A DNA stretch of 64,000 nt from Malania oleifera (lineage: Eukaryota > Streptophyta > Magnoliopsida > Santalales > Ximeniaceae), in the NCBI RefSeq assembly GCF_029873635.1, contig NC_080419.1, positions 79,530,931 through 79,594,930 of the forward strand. Reading direction: 5' to 3'. The notes below the pieces were generated by a model. That model was not told where the DNA came from. It worked only from the letters and a program-made list of their open reading frames with translations, and did not search any database. The stretch's first letter is position 1; each line of letters begins with the position of its first letter. The position numbers and the translations under genes were made by a program. Positions 23,701 through 33,671 of the stretch are shown piece by piece.

Positions 23701-26700
23701 AATCTGATGTTCACTGGGAATGCTCTGTTGCTGTGGCAGTAGAAATTCTAGCCCATCTTCAATTGGGGAAATATAGTTTCTATTATTTCTTTGTGTAGCC
23801 AAGCACTTTTGAAGGGAAAGATGTAGACCCTCTGTATGTGATGCATCTTCGGCTAACTGGTGTGGAAATGTTCCAGGCCCCATTTGTATGACTTTTACAT
23901 CTTTCCGAGTGGTTAGACCTTCACTGAGAATTCCACTATTACAAGGCATTAGAGAAGTGTGGCCAACTTCAACTTGAGGTATCTTTTTCTTCTTCTTACG
24001 TGAACTAGATTTTTTCTCGGTAAACTGTGCAGGCAAATTACATCCAAATGAATGATTCACCATGTCATAGGAATCATCACGTGCTGATTTGAAAAAAGCA
24101 TGATGGTCATCATTGTCCTTATCTGCATATCCAATGTTGCCAAGATTTTTGTCTTTGGTTACAATGTCAGACAATGGCAATAATAAAGAACATCCATCAG
24201 CAACTTGAGCCTTCTTCAATTTCTTCTTACACGGAATAGACTTTCTATCAATTCTATTTTTGGTGCTATGACTTTTCATACCAGTTAGCAAACCTATTTC
24301 AGGAGGTGCACTCACAGCTAATTCAGAACCAACAGTTGCATTGTTAATGTCAGCAGATTCTGCGTCTCCCTTGGAGAACCGAACCCTTTTTTTCACATTT
24401 ATTGGCCCACCCATCTGTTCGGATCTCCAATCTTCATTGTGAGACATCTTGCTTTTACTACTTTGGTGCCTGACGCCCCTTGCTTCATGCCCTTGTGCAA
24501 CAGAATTCTCTGGTCTGGTAGATGCATCAGGCGTTGCATTGGAAGAAGAGTCTTCTGTCCCAATGTGATTACTGCGTGTATTTTTTTTTGCACCCAACAA
24601 CTCGGTCAGCAAGCGCACCTTTCGAGTTTTTTTACAATGCAAACCACTTGAATTATCATTGGCATGATGTTGATTGTTTTCTTGCAAGATATCATCATCA
24701 CTTTCAGATGCAGATAATGCATAACTACATTTATTGATTTCTAGGGAAGGATGTCTGCTTTCATGACCCTTGGCAGCATTACAGGCCTCATTAGCCACAC
24801 CAACTACCTTAGATGTCCCAAAATCTGCCATTACATCTCCATGTTGACCACTCACAGAAATATGCTTTTCTGTTTGACAAGTTTTGGCCGAACAATTAAC
24901 CATCTGCTTGAGGTTTCTGATGGCTGGCTGAGTATCAGTAACTTCATGACTTCCACAGTCTGCCTTGCAAAAAACAACTCCATTGCATTGCAATTTAATA
25001 CCTACAGTTGTTAAAATCATTACTGTTATAACAGAGAAAAAACTTAGATGCCCTTGGGTTATGTGCCCCGCGGAATAGAGTGGTGCCACATAAGCTTATG
25101 TGGAGTCACATTGCTTATACATCACAATTTTATTGGATGAGGGAACATGCCCCAAGGGCATCAATGTCCTTCTTTACTACTACCACAAATACACTGAGAA
25201 ACGGCTGCAGCTATAAAGGCAGACATGTTGCAATATAGTGAACACATTCTGTAATTGGCAGTAAATATACCTGGGCTATCTTTAACTATTTGCTGCATCA
25301 AGCTTGGATTAAGTCCACTTGCAGCACAAGTTGGCCTGGAAATTTCCTGGTTCATCACATCTTGAAAACCATTCTCATGAGCTGCAGGAAAAAAGTAAGA
25401 AATGAACCAAAAGTTCAGCTTTGCTCATTGAGATATTGTAATAGTCCTAAAATTTGGAGTAAGAATATGTACCGATCATGGAAGCTTCGGCACCTTCAAC
25501 ATTACCTTCATTTCTAATACTTTGTAATGAAAGATTATACTTATTGCTGTGAACATCAGAGAAAGTGTTAGCAGCATCTTTTCTTCCCTCAATGATGTCT
25601 GGCTTCAAAGCTTGCTGAAAATCTAACAGTGGCATTCCCACACCACTATGGGATTGCAAACGAGTGGAAGTGCTTTTGGATTTAAATCCAGTTTTACAAC
25701 AACTAGCACCCATTCCATTCTCTTTTGCACTTTCATTAGCATCAATCTCCTGTAGACAGTTTTGACAACGCCACCATCTGAATTTGGGATCATGTAAAGG
25801 AGGAAGCGTGCATGTTTGCTCTTCTGTATTGTCGTCAAAAGAAAATGGCCAACAAATCTTCCTGTCTTTTTCTCTAATTTGAGCAACATATCCACTGCAT
25901 TTGCAAAAATGAAAAAACCGAAACAGAAAAGGAATTTGCTCAATTAGAAACCTACCCTCCATGAAAAATTCAAAACTCTTCTTTGATTACATAGGACAGA
26001 AGAATTCTTATTCAAAAAGTGACTTTCAACATGAAATTGCTATGCTGCAAATATCTCATTTTACAAAATATTTCCCAGCTACATCCAACTTCCATTCTCC
26101 TGTATATTACTTTGCAAGCTAAGATTTCCACTTCAGCAGTCTATGATTTGAATTCCTGATGGGTTCACTAAATTAGTGCAATCACATATAAGTAAATTAA
26201 ATAGACGTAATAGAAATCTCCATCCAACGAACAAAAATATACTGCAATTATGCATACCACGTACAAGATTGAAAGCACTTGCACCCTTCCAGCACTCAGT
26301 TAAGAACACTTCTTAGACAAAACAAATTCACAGATAGGCAGCCAGCCACACAAGAAGTTTCAAAGTTACAAATATAAACTAAGCCATATTATTTAATAAA
26401 GGGAAATAAAAAGGATGAGCCTCAGAACAGTTCTTCACGAACAAGACATGGACTAAAAAGAGAAATTGGTGTTTAAACATATGTTACAATAATATTGTTG
26501 TGTATAGTTGCCACAAGTGAAGGCTTACCGAATGGAAAAATGCTCACAACTTTTTGCATCAGCCTTCTCCTCAGTGTTACTAAGATCAATAAATATCGAG
26601 TCAATCTTGACGGTTGAGCTCTTGGAGTTGGATGCAAGAGCAGAATCTCTTTCTCCATGATGGATCTCCTCCGCTGACATAATTGCCTCCATGTTGAAAG

Positions 26701-27903
26701 TATCAACTGACAACCCAGCATATATACAGTTGCGCTTTTTAAGTAAACACAATGGGTGGTATATAGAATGGAAAATAAACCACTACTCTATTGTTGAGTT
26801 AATAATATCAATAAATGTGAGGGAAAAAAAAACAGTTAGTCATCTAAGGCAGTAATTTAACATGCGACTATGATTAAATTCACAAAAGTAGACATTGAGC
26901 TTTAATATTCTAATCAAGATAATACACTAGCACCAATACCCCGATAGTTTAAGAGTTCCTCCAAAAGATTTGAACATGGAGTGTGATTGCCAAAGTTCGG
27001 GATAGAAGGCACAGTTGGTAATGAACACTGCTATGGAAATTACAACACATATAGTCAATATCATACATTAAAGATACTGAATATGCTTATAGATACAGCT
27101 ACACTTCAGTTAAAGCAATTTATATATATATTTATCCTCAGACTTATCACGGAATAAGTATACAGCAACCTCAAACATTGCCAGATGGCGCAGTCTGCAT
27201 CATAAAATAATAATCTTTAGCGTTATAGGAAGTGTAAAAGATTGTGGTAGACAAAATTGGAAACCCTAGTTCCCCATATGGTAAGAAAGTAAAGGCACTT
27301 AAAGATATTATTTTTATCAACATCATACAATTAAAACAAGCATCTGGCTCGACCCACTCGTAAAAACAGAAAAATTAAATCATAAAATAGCACTGATATA
27401 CAAGTTAAAGCACATATTAGCTGCCTGGCTAGGGTTTTCATTTTATGCTAATGGTTTGGCTCGCCACCTTACACAAATGTTCTCCCATTGTAGAAACATT
27501 TATGATTAATTAGTAAACCAATAAACCTTCATACACACGAAAGAAAAAGTCCAAGTCACTTGAGAAAGAACGCATATTAATCCATAAAATGACTGACTTT
27601 AGGGTTTATTGCAAATGAATTTGCAAATCCAAAACAATAAACAAAGCAAAAGAATTGAATCAAGTAGAAAGAAAAGATAAATATTCAGTATTAATCTACA
27701 TATATAAGAATATCGATAAAACCTAAAGAACACATATCTAACGTACAATTCACATCTCAAAGACCAAAGCAAGAACAAATTAAGAACCAGCTCGAACTGA
27801 GCTAAACTGGGTTTCAATCTCTACAACACCAATCAAGAACGCATGAACAACACAAAGTGAAGCAATAAGAGATGAAGAACCGACCTGGGTCGGACTCGAC
27901 CAT
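20720..27903 (-). CDS. EMF1: EMBRYONIC FLOWER 1-like Polycomb protein
   Basis: Six coding exons on the minus strand, 27885-27903, 26529-26706, 25473-25894, 25271-25381, 23503-25001 and 20720-22480, join in frame to 3,990 nt, about 1,329 aa, somewhat longer than Arabidopsis EMF1 (about 1,100). Every junction is GT/AG. EMF1 is a plant-specific nuclear Polycomb protein that keeps flowering and seed genes silent together with H3K27me3 and PRC1-type RING proteins. Visible signatures are KIDSIFIDL then CEHFSIRGYVAQIREKD and CWPF (residues about 38-85), FRWWRCQNCLQEI with a C-x2-C pair (about 102), an LxxLL motif in RLLTELLGAKK, basic clusters that look like nuclear signals (KKRVRF, CKKKLKKA, SSRKKKKK), and IPMEIVELLAKNQYERRL early in the last exon. 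The rest is low in order, as is usual for the family. The first coding exon gives only MVESDP plus one base; a start inside exon 2 (MEAIM, 26692) is the alternative. The gene looks intact. Confidence 0.93.
22481..23502 (-). other. Intron 5 of the EMF1-like gene
   Basis: 1,022 bp, phase 0, donor gtatgag after MRKK and acceptor tttcacag before DLSATYRNEK. An open frame runs back through the acceptor to 22663, but its first 61 residues are hydrophobic intron translation, not protein. Confidence 0.85.
25895..26528 (-). other. Intron 2 of the EMF1-like gene
   Basis: 634 bp, splitting the Arg codon of the conserved HFSIRGYVA stretch (two bases before, one after). Donor gtaagc, acceptor aaatgcag. 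No element seen inside. Confidence 0.88.
26707..27884 (-). other. Intron 1 of the EMF1-like gene
   Basis: About 1,178 bp in phase 1. The donor gtcggt follows ATGGTCGAGTCCGACCCAG and the acceptor is gttgtcag. It is AT-rich with no element recognised. The call depends on the short first exon being right. Confidence 0.65.
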
Positions 27904-28307
27904 CAAATTAACGAGACGATCTGCGCCCACGAGGGAAAAGAATCTTCACGGCACCTCGTAAAAGCCGCACCAGCAGAGAGAGCATCTCTCAGGGAACCCA
28001 AAGTTAGGAGCTGTTGTGGGAGAAACCCAGCTGGCTCAGCAGAATTTGAGTGCGAAATCGAGCAAAACCCTAATGGTTTTTCGCTTTTAGAGCGAGAAAG
28101 TAGAGAGAGGGAGGGGAACAGTGTGGAGAGTAGAGAGAGAGGAAGAGTGAGGAGAGAGAAGCGGAGCGGACAGAGAGATTTATGTAAAGTTTTGTTGTAA
28201 TAAGCTCGTCGCTAATAGTAATAAGACGCCCGTATCCCACTTCCCGAACCATAACCCCATGACTCATGATGACTCATGCATCCATCATCATGCCATCCCA
28301 ACCCCAT

Positions 28308-28338
<31 letters not shown>

Positions 28339-28430
28339 GGAAAAGTAGGAGAGAGAGATAGATGGGGTGGGGGGAGAGAGAGAGAGAGAGAGAGCAGAGG
28401 GATGGGTGGTGGTGCGGTTCTTATCACTAT
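27904..28430 (-). promoter_or_regulatory. CT-rich leader and upstream region of EMF1
   Basis: On the minus strand the bases above the start codon (about 27904-28200) are pyrimidine-rich, as in many plant 5' UTRs, and the region further up (28308-28395) carries GA repeats and a G run. No clean TATA box is seen. The transcription start cannot be fixed. Confidence 0.45.
28308..28395. repeat. GA/G tract upstream of EMF1
   Basis: About ten GA units, then a G run of about thirteen, then further GA blocks, 400-490 bp before the EMF1-like start codon. Confidence 0.9.
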
Positions 28431-28978
28431 CCATTAAGAACGTACCCTAAGAAACCCTAGGGAGGTTCTCCTTATTCCCCACTCGCGTTCTTTCCACGCT
28501 CTCGTTGCCTTAATTATTCACTCCCCCATGTCTTGTCAACTCCTGCGCGAGATGCCTGACCACGTAAACGCTGTCCCATTGGTTCGTGCTCGCACGCGCT
28601 AGGAAGAGATTGGGGCTGAAAAACCGAGAAAACCCTAGGTTTAATGGCATGTAATTAGGAAAAGATTTAACCTTAAAAACCCGTGTTGGACAAATAAAAT
28701 CCAACCCCAATATTGAATAGGAACAGTGAAGAAGGGGGAGGCGGTGGTGGTGGATGGGTGGGGATCACATGTGGGGGCGGTGTTCTGGCCCTGTATGTGC
28801 TCACCAATGCAAACATGCCACGTCATCGTACGAGGAGAATTTGGTCCATTTTAGAAATTATATATTATTGAGTGGGGTAAATTGCTAGATCAACACCTTC
28901 CATGTATCATAGACCAGCGAGAGCACAGAACAGATCCTTTGTAAAGAAGGTCCCTTTCCTACAGCCTGCACAAACCCA

Positions 28979-28981
<3 letters not shown>

Positions 28982-29038
<57 letters not shown>
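28982..29038. repeat. (CT)n microsatellite
   Basis: About 28 uninterrupted CT units. Confidence 0.95.
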
Positions 29039-29041
<3 letters not shown>

Positions 29042-29532
29042 TTATGGATCACTGCATTTCCTTCTTGATGTTTGTGTAAAGATTACATATGTATGCATTC
29101 ATAGATAGATAGAGATATTGGGAATTAAGGCGAGGGCCAACGCTCGCTCGCTCGCTCTGCATATTTATTTATAGATGCATTTTGTCATGTCGTGAAGAGA
29201 TCCAACAGCACCAAATGTCAAAAAGCGAAGTGCTTCGGTACTCCATGGCCTAAGGTCTCTCTACTCTCTACTCTCCACAGTCTACCCCTTCCTTTTTGAT
29301 GCATGGGTAAGCTAAGCCTTTATTTTTCACTTCAATGATTATCCAAGTGAAAAATCGCAACCCCTATTGTCCTACCTCCTTTCATTTTTAAAATATCCCA
29401 AACCCTATTCCCTATTTTTGAATAAATACAGCTGCTAATAATCAACGTACCACACCATAATGTCTTTAATTTCCATTCTTATCTTTTATTTCTCATATAA
29501 TTTTTACGATAAATAAATTCTTTTAATTTTAG

Positions 29533-29571
<39 letters not shown>

Positions 29572-29968
29572 GTAAAAATAATTAGTCTTCAAGGATTGAC
29601 TCGAATGGAGATAAATGAACCATAAGATTTTCTTATAGTAAGAGGTATTGGTCAATTTCAGTGTTCAATTCTATATTTGTCAACCATGAGACCAATCACA
29701 TTCTCACCTAATTTTTTGTAGCTCGGGAATGTAAAAGATGATTGTGCATATTGAAATTTTGATAACTAAAAAAATTTTACTACATCATATATAATTATAT
29801 ATCTACACAAATGTACCTATATTTTGTGTACCTATATGTAAATATATACCTATCTTGCATGCATTGTCCAAATGTCATCGGTATCAATGGATCTTATCCC
29901 TTCAAAGAATATATAAGTGCATAGTATCCCTTTAGAAAGTTAACTTTGTGATATGCTCGTGTGATAAT

Positions 29969-29970
<2 letters not shown>

Positions 29971-30007
<37 letters not shown>
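29971..30007. repeat. (TA)n microsatellite
   Basis: About 18 uninterrupted AT units. Confidence 0.95.
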
Positions 30008-30010
<3 letters not shown>

Positions 30011-30775
30011 TGCTTGGTAATATAATGTTTTGATTAAATTAGAGGATTTTATGTGAACAATATTATGATATTTAAAAATCTTTAGTTCATTAGCTGTTGG
30101 ATTTGGTTATTTCTTAATTTGTTGTCAACGCTGGTCTATATCATTGTTAAGTTGCTTAATTATTAGTTAAAACAAAATATTAATATGTTATTAGTGTGGG
30201 TGGTCTAAAATAAAGACTTTTTTAAATAGAAAATAGCACGCTGTAGCTTTTTCACACACCCCTAATATTAATTGTTCAAAGATTACATACTAGAATTTAA
30301 TATTAAACGATTATTAAAGAAACTCGAACTCAGGCAATTAATTTTATTTTAACAAATCTTGAGTTTATTACTTGGAATATATAAATGGAGTATAGGGAGA
30401 GAGCTGGCTAACTCATTGCATGCGACGTGGTAGGTGGTGGTACTCTCACTAATGGACAAGCTGACCTTTCCAAAAAAAAAAATAATGAAGGTAGAAGGTC
30501 GAGGAAAAATCAATTACTAAAAGGGAAGGATGAAAAATAGGTTTTTAATTATGAGAAGTAATACTCCAAAAGTCATTTAACTTGTTTCATATTGCAAATG
30601 AGAACATTTGCAAAACTAAACAAATGTCATCTGCTCACATATGCATGCAGATAACATAGTCCAAAGTGCATATGCCCCACCCCACCGACACACACCCATA
30701 TATATATATATATATATGTATTCTCTATTTCCTATTCATTATTTTTATTCTACTTTTCATCCAAAATTCATTAGA

Positions 30776-30998
30776 GTCCAGTCAAATTGGCTTAACTGAT
30801 AAGAGCGGCTTGTAACTTGGGTGACCCAAAGGTCACGGGTTCGATTCTCACTTGAGAGTTTATCTCAGGGAATTGCCATGAGTGCGTTAATGGGCGGACA
30901 GCTTTCACTTTCCTGGATTTTGTGCCGTACCATAGTATGCAAAGTGGCGCGATGGTGACTGAAGTTTTCAAATTATCAAAAAAATAAAAAATAAAAAA
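30776..30998 (+). mobile_element. tRNA-derived SINE
   Basis: The pol III A box tggcttaactga (30788-30799) and B box ggttcgattct (30838-30848) are spaced as in tRNA genes, but no cloverleaf or CCA-ready end follows. A tRNA-unrelated body runs to about 30975 and ends in an A-rich tail (atcaaaaaaataaaaaataa). The 8-base duplication TCATTAGA flanks it at 30768-30775 and 30999-31006. SINEs are non-autonomous and depend on LINE machinery. It looks full length, about 223 bp. The family name was not assigned. Confidence 0.88.
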
Positions 30999-31006
30999 TC
31001 ATTAGA

Positions 31007-32444
31007 CCTTAAAATTAATCGGAAGCATAAGACATGTATATTTAAAATTTTGATATCTTCAAGTCATACTTCCCTCTTTTTTAGTTTTTTTTTTTTTTTT
31101 AAACAAATAAATCAAACTAACTTTTTTTACATTATATCAAAAGATTTTAAAAGTAAAACTAAAGTCTCATAAAAGCTAGAATAGCAATGGTGAATTAATT
31201 AATACTTAAAAAAACTAATGCAGGGTTTAATTTATTTGTCCCATGCAGGCATATAATGAATGTCAATGGGGTGGCATTAATCAATGCTTCACCCTAATTA
31301 TTAATGATGATGATGATGATACGTACATATATATATATATATATATATATATGGATATATGTGTCTTGCATGCTTTTTGTCCACCTATTTATTTGAAGAA
31401 AGATGTTACTGATTTTTACCATAGGTTAGCTAATGATAATGATGATTATACACATACAGTTGGAGTTGTGTGGAGTAGAAAGCTGCAAAAGAAAATTTCC
31501 GAACAGTAAATCGAAATCTGAACTTCTAAATCAGTGTTCCAGCTGTGTGTGTATATATTAGTTAGGATTTTCAGATATATACTACAGTTTCACAGTAGTG
31601 AAGACGCTGCCCCAGCAGGCACATCCTAGTAAGTGGAAAAGATAATACATGGTATGCTCAAGTCTGCTTGGTTATGGTTTATTTTAGAGTATGGTGGAGT
31701 TTAAAAGCAAAGTGGGAATTTGAAATCTTTTTAGTGTGAAAATGATTTGAAAACTCAAACTATCCTCTTAGAAATGCAAGATTAATACCTTACTAAGAAT
31801 GCATTCTTTTACAGATATCCCGTCAGAATCGTAACGCTTCCTCACCTCGAGAATCTTAAGAAAAATGCTATCTCGCTATTTCTAGGTTTTGTCATTATAT
31901 TAATTAATTAAAGATTTTTTTTTTTTCATTCAATTTGATTCACTCACTAGTCCCAATAAATTTGGTATCTCAACATATCACAATTGGTTTCAGGACTTTT
32001 CAAGCATAAAACTTATCACTATATTGCAACACCCAAGCACACCAAACATCTATGAGAGATGATATATTCAATAAAAACCAAAAGGCATGAATTGAGCATA
32101 CATGCATACACTTCCATCAAAACAAATTGAGTCATGCAACCCACCATTATCCATGCATGGGATTAACAAGCAACCATGTTCACAAAAAATGAGGTGGATA
32201 CAAAATGTGAAGCTACACTCACCCTCAAACCCCCATTCCCCCCCCCCCCCTCTTTTTAGCTATGAGCCTATTTGAAGGGCATATCGATGTCCAAAACATT
32301 CTTGCAACTCAAATAACCTACTAAAAATCAATTAGAATTTTTTTTATTTAATTTTTTTTTGAATTTTTAATCAATTAATAACAAAAAATGAATCAAATTA
32401 AATAAATGAAATAAATAAACTAATAACAAAGAAATTAAGGCACC
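31007..32444. other. Gene-free intergenic DNA
   Basis: AT-rich. It holds a GAT run and a (TA)n run at 31304-31352, T runs near 31083 and 31917, and a C run near 32238. No gene or RNA recognised. Confidence 0.5.
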
Positions 32445-32830
32445 AGTAATCCTACAGTTTAAGAGTAAAGTATTAGTGATGAGTATTATTGACAAATAAA
32501 AAATCGTCACTAGTAATGCGCTATTAGTGACGAAAAACAAATTTGTCACTAATAGGTAAGACATTAGTGATGAAACTAGTATTTGTCACTAATAATGCAT
32601 TATTAGTGACGATTTTTTTTTCGTCACTAATACTTTTGTCCCTAAAAGCAGGTTTTCCCGCTCAAACTATCGCGTGAAAATATTAGTGACTATTTATCAG
32701 ATATTAGTGACAAAATTTATCATCAGTAATACTCTATTATTAGTGAAGGTTGTCAACCATTAGTCATAGTCATATTTTAGTGATGGTTTATTTTAGTGAC
32801 AGTTTTTGGAATCGTCACTAAAAACTTTAC
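32445..32830. repeat. CACTA-type subterminal repeat array
   Basis: About fifteen copies of TTAGTGACGA-like units or their complement CGTCACTAA occur in both orientations over about 390 bp, with pairs that form local hairpins (for example around 32600-32630). Arrays of this motif are typical of the subterminal regions of plant CACTA (En/Spm) DNA transposons. No CACTA terminus or transposase is seen, so this is one end of a partial element. Confidence 0.7.
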
Positions 32831-32879
32831 CCAAATATCCTTTCGGCTTCCCTTATGCAAAATATTGCGCATCCCAATC

Positions 32880-32883
<4 letters not shown>

Positions 32884-32946
<63 letters not shown>

Positions 32947-32958
32947 GCGCGCGCGCGC
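32884..32958. repeat. (CT)n(CG)n compound microsatellite
   Basis: About 28 CT units followed by a short T-rich break and about seven CG units. Reading frames through it give SL or RE repeats and are artefacts. Confidence 0.95.
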
Positions 32959-33104
32959 TCCCTCCTGTATCCCCTCCACCACAGGGCCACTGTGTGGGAT
33001 TCCCTGAAGAGTCACCACCACCGTTGAACAAGGACAACATCTGGCTAGCCGTTTGCTGCCCACGGCAGCCATAGCTGCAACCTCCTCCCCTTGCACACCA
33101 CAGT

Positions 33105-33228
33105 AGCTTGTTTCCGGACCTCCTGCCATTGTACGCCAAGCCAGCTCATTGCCGGACGTCTTGCCACCGCGTGCCACACCAGCTCGTTGCCAGACCTCCT
33201 GACACTGCGTGCAACACCAGCTCGTTGC
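33105..33228. repeat. 38-bp minisatellite
   Basis: Units start at 33105, 33143, 33181 and 33219 with an exact 38-base period. Each begins agct(c/t)(g/a)tt and contains gacctcctgcca or a close variant. About 3.3 copies. GC-rich against AT-rich surroundings. Confidence 0.85.
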
Positions 33229-33671
33229 TAAAATTCAAGGTTTGAGTCATTTACAACTAACCCTAGTTATCCTTCCGTTTTTATAAAGGACAGTGCCTAA
33301 TTCAACTTGTGTGATGTTCTTAGTTTTGTCTTTTTGTCATGAAAAAATTTGATCTCTAATTTGTGAGCTTTCCATCGTTTTTTTTTTTTTTTTTTCCTAA
33401 GAATGAATCAAGTTGCTAGATTAGAGTTTGAAATTGTGTGTTGCGCCGAAAGTGCACAAGTACAAAAGAAATCTCTAATGTTAAGTTTACTCATCAACAG
33501 TTGATACTGCCATAAATCAACTCATGTTGATACAAACCAACTGCAGACTACATTTATTTGCTTACTTACCTTTCGTATTTTTTATTTGAGTATGCCTGGA
33601 TTGTTATCTATTAGGTTTGTATGTTATGCTATATGGGATCAAAAGTTAGTGTGTCGAGAGCATAGTTGTCA

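Larger units (their letters stand above)
28431..30767. other. Gene-free intergenic DNA
   Basis: Contains a (CT)n run at 28982-29038, CGCT repeats at 29141-29157, and (TA)n runs at 29535-29568 and 29971-30007. Open frames at about 28510-28826 (minus) and 28902 (plus, through the CT run) show no family features. Bases 28440-28760 are less AT-rich and could belong to the EMF1 promoter, but this is inference. Confidence 0.5.
32831..33671. mobile_element. Probable interior of the CACTA-like element
   Basis: Directly after the subterminal array come a (CT)n run (32884-32939), a CG run (32944-32958), a GC-rich block with a 38-bp minisatellite (33105-33228), and then AT-rich sequence. No transposase domain is seen. 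Its continuation beyond the gypsy insertion would start at 45194. The link to the CACTA array is by adjacency only. Confidence 0.4.

Noticed and set aside
23503-25089. Separate gene starting at 25089
   Set aside because: The first residues are intron translation; the frame joins the preceding exon through an acceptor before 25001 and keeps the EMF1 frame.
28902-29108. Small ORF through the CT run upstream of EMF1
   Set aside because: Half of it is Ser-Leu repeat from the microsatellite; no other support.
30788-30848. tRNA gene
   Set aside because: A and B boxes are present but there is no acceptor-stem pairing, and the A tail and target duplication mark a SINE.
32777-33177. Open frames over the CT/CG run and minisatellite
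   Set aside because: Content is repeat translation (RE, SL) and several frames are open at once, typical of simple sequence.
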